Part shown: positions 1 through 5,666 of the stretch, one piece after another
Layout of the letters: each line of letters starts with the position of its first letter
Numbering within the stretch: the stretch's first letter is position 1
Assembly: GCA_016177315.1 (NCBI GenBank)
Contig: JACOVN010000026.1
Location: 1 to 6,439 of the forward strand
From: Candidatus Woesearchaeota archaeon
GTDB taxonomy: Archaea > Nanobdellota > Nanobdellia > Woesearchaeales > UBA12501
Direction: 5' to 3'
Length of the DNA stretch: 6,439 nucleotides
Notes under the pieces: model-generated
What the model saw: the letters and a program-made list of their open reading frames with translations, nothing else
Databases searched by the model: none
What the model was told of the DNA's origin: nothing
Program-made: the position numbers and the translations under genes

Positions 1-25
1 CACCGGTCAGAGACCGGTGGTTTTT
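1..25 (+). terminator. Terminator-like hairpin followed by T-runs, ending an unseen upstream unit
   Basis: CACCGGT (1-7) and ACCGGTG (13-19) form a perfect 7-bp stem around the loop CAGAG, followed by TTTTT at 21-25 and a second T5 run at 34-38. A GC-rich stem followed by U-tracts would suit the 3' end of a plus-strand transcript from outside the window; archaeal RNA polymerase terminates mainly at U-runs. The stem may extend upstream of base 1. The arms are also direct repeats because ACCGGT is itself palindromic, so a protein-binding site is possible. Confidence 0.45.
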
Positions 26-81
26 GACAAGTCTTTTTCGCATGACTTACGGTTTTCCTGCACTCTCCATTCGCCTATGCC

Positions 82-89
82 TTTAAATA
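82..89 (+). promoter_or_regulatory. TATA box of the methyltransferase-GT87 operon
   Basis: TTTAAATA is a classic archaeal TATA box. With the usual 25-27 bp from box centre to start, transcription would begin near 110-113, giving a leader of about 65-70 nt before the ATG at 180. The BRE upstream of the box is not convincing. A weaker alternative is TATAAG at 133-138, which would give a leader of about 18 nt. Confidence 0.5.
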
Positions 90-98
90 TGACCTCCT

Positions 99-118
99 CT
101 GCACCCTGAAGGGTGCAG
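99..118. repeat. Perfect 8-bp inverted repeat at the predicted transcription start
   Basis: CTGCACCC (99-106) and GGGTGCAG (111-118) are exact reverse complements around a TGAA tetraloop. The repeat lies 10-29 bp downstream of the TATA box, so it spans the predicted start site (about 111). It could be a repressor operator covering the initiation site or, if transcription starts a little earlier, a 5' hairpin in the mRNA. It is not followed by a T-run, which argues against a terminator. Confidence 0.45.
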
Positions 119-179
119 TATGTTGTTGTCGGTATAAGCATACAAGTGTCTGAAAAGTAAAAACTCAGTAAGAGTGGCA

Positions 180-1109
180 ATGGCAAAGAAACAATGCAGC
201 ATCTGTGGGGGAAAAGCCAATACCTACCTGGTATGCCAGAAGGAAACCCTCTTGCAGTGCATGAAGTGTGGCATCATTATCCTCAAGAACATTCCCCCAC
301 AAAAGATAGTAAATTCCTACTATGGGGGTGGATTCTATGATGAACAAGGAGAGCGCTTTCATCCCTTACTAGAGAAACTTGTCTTTCTCTTTCGGTACGG
401 AAGAGCAAGGAAGGTAATACAACTCGCTGGAAAAGGAAGAGTGCTGGACGTAGGATTTAGCAGAGGAATCATGCTCTCCTTGTTGAGAGAAAGGGGATGG
501 GAGAGTTATGGCATCACGAATTCAAGGAATGTTTTTCTCCACGGAAAGAAAATAAGAATAAGAGTGCGGCATGGAGAATTACCGAAAGCAAGCTTCCCAA
601 GTGCGTTTTTTGATATCATTACTTTCTGGCATGTGCTCGAACATGTGCGAGGGCCAATACTCTATATCCGGGAATGCCGAAGAATCCTTAAACCTGGTGG
701 GGTCGTTATTATTGAAGTTCCAAATATAGGAAGCACGTCTGCCCGATGGTTCCGCTGCAACTGGTTAGGCTTGGATCTTCCACGGCATCTGTATCACTTT
801 ACTCCTGCTTCTCTCCAGTACTTGCTCGAGAAGGAACATTTTTTCATAAGAAAAATACAGTACTTCTCACTGGAACACAGTATTCCATCGTTACTCTTCA
901 GTATGGTGAAGCACATGACTGGAGCAGAGGAGAGCATGCTGGAATCCATCAAGAAGCAGAGCACCTTCCCCGCTGGGAAAAAATTATATACCTTGCTTCT
1001 TGCGCTCTTATTACTTCCCGTTGCTACTGTGCTCGCTGTTTTGTTCGCTCTTGGAAAGCAGGGAGATATTATGCGTGTCATCGCTGTGAAAAATAAGAAA
1101 AGGGGATGA
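180..1109 (+). CDS. Class I SAM-dependent methyltransferase with N-terminal Cys4 zinc ribbon and C-terminal membrane segment
   Basis: Probably methylates a glycan or a lipid-linked glycan precursor; the substrate is not readable from sequence. Residue numbers run from the ATG at 180 (309 aa); an in-frame GTG at 174 would add two residues, and neither has a strong Shine-Dalgarno. C6-x2-C9 and C27-x2-C30 form a likely zinc-ribbon knuckle pair, common in surface-polysaccharide methyltransferases. The Rossmann fold follows: motif I VLDVGFSRG (about 88-96, diverging from the usual DxGxGxG), FDIITFWHVLEHV (about 144-156) and LKPGGVVIIEVPN (about 170-182). The block PRHLYHFTPASL (about 201-212) is typical of the Methyltransf_23/type-12 group. 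Residues 269-291 are strongly hydrophobic with a basic tail after them, suggesting a membrane anchor with the catalytic domain in the cytoplasm. It is first in the operon, and its TGA overlaps the next start in ATGA. Confident of methyltransferase; the role in N-glycan decoration (compare Haloferax AglP) is inference. Confidence 0.9.
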   Translation: MAKKQCSICGGKANTYLVCQKETLLQCMKCGIIILKNIPPQKIVNSYYGGGFYDEQGERFHPLLEKLVFLFRYGRARKVIQLAGKGRVLDVGFSRGIMLSLLRERGWESYGITNSRNVFLHGKKIRIRVRHGELPKASFPSAFFDIITFWHVLEHVRGPILYIRECRRILKPGGVVIIEVPNIGSTSARWFRCNWLGLDLPRHLYHFTPASLQYLLEKEHFFIRKIQYFSLEHSIPSLLFSMVKHMTGAEESMLESIKKQSTFPAGKKLYTLLLALLLLPVATVLAVLFALGKQGDIMRVIAVKNKKRG

Positions 1110-2437
1110 AGAAAGGGATGAAAAGACCGTTGATCGACTCCATCAAGAAGATCGACAGGAGAGTCCTGTATTGGATAGTGGTTTTCCTTCTTTTTTATAC
1201 GATTCTCCATTTCTTCTACAGCGGCGTGTATATGCCGATGTTCAAACTAACGGGGGAGGGAAAGATCGGCCAGGTGTTAGTGGAAATAAGGCCGTTGGAA
1301 AAATTTCTTAAAGAAAGAGAACCCATAACCTTAAAAGATAATCCACGACAATATGGAGCCTTTTTTCTTATGGTTTTCTACCCAATCCTGCTCCTTACCC
1401 AAAATCCTGCTGTGATAGAAAAAATACTGCTCTTTCTTGCATACCTATCGTTGGGACTTGCTCTTTACTTCACCTACCGCATTCTCGATGGAAAAAAGAA
1501 ATATGCTGTACTACTTCTTCTCTTTGTCCTCTGGATGAATTTCAGTTCTCTTTATTACATTATGGCGGTGAAGAATGTAGAGCTTTGGGAACTCGCCTTG
1601 CTCTGCTTCGCACTTTTTTCTCTTTTGCAGAAAAGGTCATTTCTGGCCGGGTTTTCCATTGCTGCTGCAACACTCATCAAATTACTGCCAGCAATCTTCT
1701 TCTTCTATTTCCTTATCAAGAATCGGAAAGCCTTAGCATACGGATTACTCTCGTTGCTGGGAATCCTGTTGGTTTCCCATATTCTCTTTGGCCCGCAGGT
1801 TGGACTTTCCTATCTACCCCTCGTGCTTGCTGGAGGGCTCAAAGGAGATTCCTGGGCAGTGTCTCATTTTGAGAACAATGGTATGAAGGGCATGGTGTAT
1901 AAGCTTGCTTCTGGCTTTCAGCAGGATCCTGCTTATCCCTGGGTTTTTCTGCTCCAGGAAGAAGCAAAGCAAATGGCTTTTTTCCTTGCACTGGCTGGCC
2001 AGCTTGCAGTCCTCCTGCTCCTCGGCTTTTTGCTCTGGAAGCATCGTCATGTACAACAAAAGGAAATCATTTGGAAGGAATTTGGTCTTGTTTCTGCAAC
2101 CATGCTGCTGCTCTCTCCAGTCTCTGCAATGGAATATTCCACGTTGCTCCTCTTAGCATTCTCGATTGGGTTGTATTTCATTTTCTTTGAAAAAACGGAT
2201 GTTTGGCAGATCATCCTCTTTGTTGGTTCGTATCTGCTCATCGGGCACTTTGTTCCATTCAGCATAGCGCTCCAATTTTTCCCTTCCTCGTTCATCAGCA
2301 ACGGACTTGGCTTGACGGTTTTGGAGCCTTCAGAAATCTATAAAGCCATCGGGATGCCGTTCCTAGGCTTCTTGCTCCTCTTCCTCTTCTTCTTTCGATT
2401 GTTGTGGAAAAGAAAAGTAAAAACAATGTCGGACTAG
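1106..2437 (+). CDS. GT87-type polyprenyl-phosphate-sugar-dependent glycosyltransferase (GT-C fold)
   Basis: A 443-aa integral membrane protein with about ten hydrophobic segments, the first at residues 21-38, and a basic cytoplasmic C-terminus. Features of the GT87 (DUF2029) family, which uses polyprenyl-phosphate mannose for alpha-mannosyl transfer at the outer membrane face, are visible. They are a YGAFFLMVFYP segment after the first external loop (83-93, like the family YPP..L..P), KNVELWELALL followed by AGFSIAAATLIKLLPA (156-196), the NNGM block (257-260, family NQSL) and LLSPVSAMEYS (335-345, family LSPxSW.HY). The His of the last block is replaced by Glu-Tyr. It probably extends a lipid-linked glycan using the Dol-P-sugar made by the convergent GT2 gene. 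Start ATG 1106 overlaps the methyltransferase stop by 4 bp (translational coupling); a second in-frame ATG lies at 1118. The sugar and linkage cannot be read from sequence. An ArnT/PMT-like GT-C is less likely. Confidence 0.8.
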   Translation: MKKGMKRPLIDSIKKIDRRVLYWIVVFLLFYTILHFFYSGVYMPMFKLTGEGKIGQVLVEIRPLEKFLKEREPITLKDNPRQYGAFFLMVFYPILLLTQNPAVIEKILLFLAYLSLGLALYFTYRILDGKKKYAVLLLLFVLWMNFSSLYYIMAVKNVELWELALLCFALFSLLQKRSFLAGFSIAAATLIKLLPAIFFFYFLIKNRKALAYGLLSLLGILLVSHILFGPQVGLSYLPLVLAGGLKGDSWAVSHFENNGMKGMVYKLASGFQQDPAYPWVFLLQEEAKQMAFFLALAGQLAVLLLLGFLLWKHRHVQQKEIIWKEFGLVSATMLLLSPVSAMEYSTLLLLAFSIGLYFIFFEKTDVWQIILFVGSYLLIGHFVPFSIALQFFPSSFISNGLGLTVLEPSEIYKAIGMPFLGFLLLFLFFFRLLWKRKVKTMSD

Positions 2438-2475
2438 CTTAGTTCTGATGATAGGAATAGATGATAAGAATAAGC
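2437..2475 (+). other. Imperfect hairpin between the GT87 gene and the internal promoter
   Basis: GCTTA-G-TTCT (2437-2446) pairs with AGAATAAGC (2467-2475): nine base pairs with one bulged G and a 20-nt loop. It begins at the last base of the GT87 stop codon. No T-run follows, so it is not a clear terminator. It could be a 3' end stabiliser or processing site, or a by-product of the tandem repeat it contains. Confidence 0.25.
2447..2472 (+). repeat. Two tandem 13-bp direct repeats upstream of the PAP2 promoter
   Basis: GATGATAGGAATA (2447-2459) is followed directly by GATGATAAGAATA (2460-2472), differing at one base. The pair ends 21 bp before the TATA box at 2494, where archaeal activators often bind. 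A regulator operator is the best guess, but a short neutral duplication cannot be excluded. Confidence 0.5.
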
Positions 2476-2493
2476 AATCCCATAACCATATGC

Positions 2494-2501
2494 TTTATAT
2501 A
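2494..2501 (+). promoter_or_regulatory. TATA box of the PAP2-AglB operon; predicts a leaderless mRNA
   Basis: TTTATATA matches the archaeal TATA consensus exactly. Its centre is about 26 bp upstream of the A of the in-frame ATG at 2524, so transcription should start at or within a base or two of the initiation codon. This both supports a separate transcription unit and decides the start of the phosphatase. No other TATA box is apparent between here and AglB, so the small ORF and AglB are probably read from this promoter. Confidence 0.7.
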
Positions 2502-2523
2502 CCTTCTCAAAGTCCCTTGCTCT

Positions 2524-3045
2524 ATGTCTCTGTCCTTAGCTTTGAATAGCCTTGTTGGGAAGTATGCACTCCTTGATGCAAGTACTATCTTCCTAGCACA
2601 ATATCTCCTGTACGCCTTTGCACTTTTCCTTCCTGCTTTTGGAAGAAACAAGAAAGCATGGATACAGGTTGCGAGCACGTTCCTCCTTTCGCTTGCAGTC
2701 AGCAAGAGCATTTCTTTCCTCTATTACGTTCCTCGGCCTTTCCTTAACCCTTCTTTTAACCAATTGATTCCGCACATTTCGGATGGATCCTTCCCTTCCG
2801 ATCATGCCACTATGGCATTTGCAGTAGCTATTCCACTCTATTTCCAATATAAACAACTAGGCATCCTTGCTCTTATTCTCGCTTCCCTTATTAGTGTAGC
2901 AAGGGTCATAACGGGAATCCATTACTTCAGTGATGTTGTTGGTGGCTTTGCTATCGCTCTGGTTATTGCAATAGGTATGAAAAAATGCTTGGAGGTGAAA
3001 GCGGTTGAGAAAATGTTCCACCTGCATCCCTATGGGAAAGAATGA
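2524..3045 (+). CDS. PAP2/BcrC-like polyprenyl (dolichyl) diphosphate phosphatase
   Basis: A membrane phosphatase expected to convert dolichyl/polyprenyl diphosphate, released when the oligosaccharyltransferase acts, to the monophosphate for reuse. Numbering from ATG 2524 (173 aa), the PAP2 motifs are: K61 and R71-P72 (motif 1, with nine residues between K and RP instead of six), SFPSDHA at 89-95 (motif 2, the PSDH form seen in BcrC-type enzymes, general acid H94) and R127-x5-H133-x3-D137 followed by VVGG (motif 3, nucleophile H133). About five hydrophobic segments are seen (21-39, 46-68, 95-109, 112-132, 137-153). The frame is open back to an ATG at 2461, which would add 21 residues, but the TATA box at 2494 lies inside that extension and points to a leaderless start at 2524. 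It sits immediately upstream of the charged small ORF and AglB, which supports carrier recycling over a lipid-catabolic role. Confidence 0.88.
   Translation: MSLSLALNSLVGKYALLDASTIFLAQYLLYAFALFLPAFGRNKKAWIQVASTFLLSLAVSKSISFLYYVPRPFLNPSFNQLIPHISDGSFPSDHATMAFAVAIPLYFQYKQLGILALILASLISVARVITGIHYFSDVVGGFAIALVIAIGMKKCLEVKAVEKMFHLHPYGKE
2991..2998 (+). promoter_or_regulatory. Full-consensus Shine-Dalgarno inside the end of the PAP2 gene
   Basis: GGAGGTGA is fully complementary to the conserved archaeal 16S 3' end. It is six nucleotides before a TTG at 3005 that opens the frame of the charged small ORF. No other start in the window has so complete a ribosome binding site. It also encodes part of the phosphatase (Leu-Glu-Val-Lys), so chance is possible. 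Confidence 0.5.
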
Positions 3046-3178
3046 GGAAGAGGATTATGGGGATTCCCTCGATTTAGGAAAGCAATTGAAAAGAGATAAG
3101 AAGCGAGAGGAGACGGAAGAGGAGCAACGAAAGCTTCGAGAGCGAGCAGAGGACGAGGACGATGAAGAGGAGCGGTAA
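3005..3178 (+). CDS. Small, extremely charged, probably helical protein of unknown function
   Basis: I do not recognise this protein. From the TTG at 3005 it is 57 aa; an ATG at 3032 would give 48 aa. The TTG is preferred because GGAGGTGA ends six nucleotides before it; no comparable site precedes 3032. The extra N-terminus contains a C-S-T-C pair (residues 4-7). Of the 48 residues from Met 3032 on, 33 are charged (21 acidic, 12 basic). There is an E/K/R-rich middle that should be one long helix and an acidic tail (EDEDDEEER). It lacks a signal or membrane segment, so it would be cytoplasmic. It overlaps the phosphatase by 41 bp (or 14 bp) and AglB by 17 bp, suggesting translational coupling. 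Caution: a purine-rich stretch rarely contains stop codons, and the AglB frame is also open back to 3090 here, so openness alone is weak evidence. Confidence 0.45.
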   Translation: MRKCSTCIPMGKNEEEDYGDSLDLGKQLKRDKKREETEEEQRKLRERAEDEDDEEER

Positions 3179-5639
3179 GCAAAGCGAAGCCGACCAACAG
3201 CAGACGATGCTTTTCTTCTGGAGAAAATGGCAGATCTTGGTAGTGATCGTGGCGCTTCTCATTGCAGGTTGGTTCATTTTCACCAAGAACCTGGATCTTC
3301 CAAAATTTGATGCACTAGCAGAGCGAGACGTGCTGCAATTCTACTTAAGTATGAGAGAGGAGCAATTACGGCAGCAGTATCCGGAATTGCCACTACAGGA
3401 ATTGCGACGCATGTTGGAAGCAGAGGGTGTCGCATTCCAAAAAGAGCAAGGATTCCACGAGGCAGTCGAGGGAACTGCTGAAGCATACAAGGCCTATGTG
3501 CAGGATCCGGATGGAATGTCCTACCTCTTCCACGTTGATCCCTACCATTACTATCGCCAAGCCCAGAATATCCTAGAGTATGGCCATGTGGGAAATAAGA
3601 TATTGCAGACTGGGTATAGATTCACCTACGATACTGTTAAGGATGCCCCAACAGGGAGGTTAGTACAAGCAAGCTTACTGCCTTATCTTCTCGTTTGGCT
3701 CTACCAAGGCATGCAGTTTTTAAATCCCGGAGCAAGTTTGATGCACGCAGCACTCTTCTACCCACCCCTCGTTGGTTTACTCTCTCTCCTCCTTGTTTTT
3801 TTCATTGCAAAGAAAATGAGCAACACGCTTGGAGGATTTCTTGCTGGTTTATTCCTTATCCTACATCCAAAATTTTTTGCATTTCATCAAGCAGGCTATG
3901 CGGATACCAATGCGTTAACCATATCTCTTTCCTTGTTGGTGGTGTTCTTTTTCCTGTTGGTGTTGGATGGCATTACCAATAAGCAGCGGTGGAAAACAAT
4001 CTTTCCTGGGGTGTTGTTCCTAGCTTCCCTCTGGCTCTTCTCTTTCACTTGGGGAGGGTATTTCTATATCCTCTCTGTTCTCTTCCTCTTTTTGGTGCTC
4101 TACTTTATCCTGAAGCTTTGCAGAGATTTTCACCAACAACACTCGAGGAAAAGCCTCTCTTACCTCTTCATGGTTCTCCTTCTTACCGGCTTCATTCTGT
4201 GGAGGGTCAGCCAGGAAGGGTTATTCCGGAGAGCCCTTGCATACCTAAACCTTGGTATTGGGTACACCGAGCCCATGCTTCCGGTTTTCCCTTTTGTTTC
4301 GGAATTAGGGAGCATGGACACTTCTACCTTCTTCCAGTACCTTGGAGGATATGGAATTGCATTCTTCGCACTGCTTTTCCTCTCCCTTCTACTCTGGAAA
4401 AATAGAAAACTTTCAGCACAAACGAAGTATGATCTCTTTCTCGTTGTTTGGTTACTGGTATTATTCTTCCCAGCAACCAAAATTCGCTTCTTCCCCTTTT
4501 TCCTACTTCCCTTAGCGATTCTTATGGGGAGGGGCTGTGTATTGCTTCTCACTGCTGCGAAAGAAATCACCAGTATATATTTTCCGAAGTTGCAGCAGAA
4601 AATCGTTGGAGGGTGTATTGTCAGTCTTATCATGCTGCTTTTCCTCTTGTCTTTAACGCCTTCGCTTGCTAGAGAGATCAACAATGCCATTCCCATCATG
4701 GATGACAGTATTTACAATACCTCGCTTAAGATAAAAGCAGAGAGTCCTGAAAATATTACGATTAATGTCTGGTGGGATTCTGGCTACTTTTATGAAGCCA
4801 TTGCAGAAAAGCCGGTCTTATTTGATGGCGCGAGCTTTGACAACATGAAGAGCTACTGGATGGCGAGAGTTTTTACTGAAACAGACGAAGAAGTTGCAGC
4901 TGGAATATTGCGAATGCTGGATTGCAATACAAGGATAGGGATCAGCGGTGCTACGGCCTTAGAATATCTTGCAGCAGATATGGGGTACAAGAGAGCATTA
5001 GAGGAATTGAATTCTCTCGTGAAGGAAAACAGAATAGCAGCACAATCACGCATACAAAGGCACAATCTTTCCATTATGCAGCGATATTTCGACAGCGACA
5101 GCTCTGGTGGGAGAAAGGAAAAGCGGAACATTCTCCTTAACCTCACTCATTGCACTCCCCCAGAAGGTTTCCTTATTGTTTCCGAAGATCTATTGCAGAA
5201 GTACTGGGCATTTGATTACTATTCAAGATTGGATTTTGTTACGGAACCAGGGCAGATTCCGATACGCGACGATCTGGTCACGCCTGCATATAACTGCAAG
5301 ATTTTGGGAGATACAGCGTATTGCGAGTACGGCTTCAGAGTTCATGTAAAGGAAAATCGAGCTGAAGATAGCAATGGAGAAAAAATTTCCTTCCTCCTCT
5401 ATGATGGAAAGCAGCTGGTGCAGCCAGAGGCTGAATTGCGGCCAGATAAAAAAGCAATGCTGCTCTTCGTGGACCAAGGACGGTTACGATATGTGCTGAT
5501 CCGTCCAGAGCATGTCAATACAATGCTTGTGCGGCTCCTCCTTCTTGGAGGCGAGGGATTGGAGCACTTTGAGAAATTCTCTGACATCTCCGGCAGGTAT
5601 AGCAAAAAAGTTGTTGCCTACAGGCTGAAGTGGGAGTAG
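3162..5639 (+). CDS. aglB: Single-subunit oligosaccharyltransferase STT3/AglB
   Basis: Transfers a dolichyl-linked glycan to Asn in N-X-S/T sequons at the outer membrane face. It is 825 aa, with a GT-C membrane domain (about 20-500) and an external C-terminal domain (about 505-825). Visible motifs: D126 in VDPYHYYR (first metal-binding motif), D248-T-N250 in GYADTN (second motif, usually DxD), E381 in FVSEL (equivalent of the SVSE/TIxE loop Glu), R442 in KIRFF (equivalent of the lipid-binding Arg) and WWDSG at 537-541 (sequon-binding WWDYG, Tyr replaced by Ser). An insertion of about 80 charged residues (41-120) separates the first membrane helix from D126. Near the end, TMLVRLLLLGGEGLEHF (787-803) resembles a block I recall from DPANN homologues. 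The C-terminal domain carries sequons at N519, N531, N635 and N660. Start ATG 3162 has GAGG three bases upstream and no alternative start above it in frame; its first 17 bp overlap the charged small ORF. It is likely co-transcribed with the phosphatase. Confidence 0.95.
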   Translation: MKRSGKQSEADQQQTMLFFWRKWQILVVIVALLIAGWFIFTKNLDLPKFDALAERDVLQFYLSMREEQLRQQYPELPLQELRRMLEAEGVAFQKEQGFHEAVEGTAEAYKAYVQDPDGMSYLFHVDPYHYYRQAQNILEYGHVGNKILQTGYRFTYDTVKDAPTGRLVQASLLPYLLVWLYQGMQFLNPGASLMHAALFYPPLVGLLSLLLVFFIAKKMSNTLGGFLAGLFLILHPKFFAFHQAGYADTNALTISLSLLVVFFFLLVLDGITNKQRWKTIFPGVLFLASLWLFSFTWGGYFYILSVLFLFLVLYFILKLCRDFHQQHSRKSLSYLFMVLLLTGFILWRVSQEGLFRRALAYLNLGIGYTEPMLPVFPFVSELGSMDTSTFFQYLGGYGIAFFALLFLSLLLWKNRKLSAQTKYDLFLVVWLLVLFFPATKIRFFPFFLLPLAILMGRGCVLLLTAAKEITSIYFPKLQQKIVGGCIVSLIMLLFLLSLTPSLAREINNAIPIMDDSIYNTSLKIKAESPENITINVWWDSGYFYEAIAEKPVLFDGASFDNMKSYWMARVFTETDEEVAAGILRMLDCNTRIGISGATALEYLAADMGYKRALEELNSLVKENRIAAQSRIQRHNLSIMQRYFDSDSSGGRKEKRNILLNLTHCTPPEGFLIVSEDLLQKYWAFDYYSRLDFVTEPGQIPIRDDLVTPAYNCKILGDTAYCEYGFRVHVKENRAEDSNGEKISFLLYDGKQLVQPEAELRPDKKAMLLFVDQGRLRYVLIRPEHVNTMLVRLLLLGGEGLEHFEKFSDISGRYSKKVVAYRLKWE

Positions 5640-5666
5640 AAAATTTCATAAAATTATATTTCTCCC
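5632..5666. terminator. Weak AT-rich hairpin at the convergent AglB/GT2 junction
   Basis: GGGAG (5632-5636) pairs with CTCCC (5662-5666), and a few A-T pairs extend the stem after a bulged T. The stem covers both stop codons and the 14-bp gap. The minus strand reads two TTTT runs within the loop, compatible with U-dependent archaeal termination. No T-run follows the hairpin in either direction, so bidirectional termination here is only a possibility. Confidence 0.25.

Noticed and set aside
1..173. CRISPR repeat, tRNA or other structured RNA gene at the window start
   Set aside because: Only two isolated hairpins are present, with no repeat-spacer periodicity, no cloverleaf and no T-loop consensus.
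794..1210. 138-codon minus-strand open frame across the methyltransferase/GT87 junction
   Set aside because: Antisense shadow of two well-supported overlapping genes, with no domain or start signals.
2445..2475. C/D box sRNA suggested by TGATGA at 2446-2451 and ATGATA downstream
   Set aside because: No CTGA D or D' box follows at a proper distance and no terminal stem brackets the element; the boxes are explained by the 13-bp tandem repeat.
2461..2523. N-terminal extension of the PAP2 protein from the ATG at 2461
   Set aside because: The stretch contains an exact archaeal TATA box at the right distance from the ATG at 2524, and the PAP2 membrane core is complete without it.
3090..3161. Upstream extension of the AglB frame
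   Set aside because: The frame is open back to a TGA at 3087 but contains no ATG, GTG or TTG before 3162; openness reflects purine-rich DNA.
4160..4699. 179-codon minus-strand open frame inside AglB
   Set aside because: It is antisense to the conserved membrane domain of AglB, its translation shows no recognisable domain, and it has no promoter or ribosome site that I can see.
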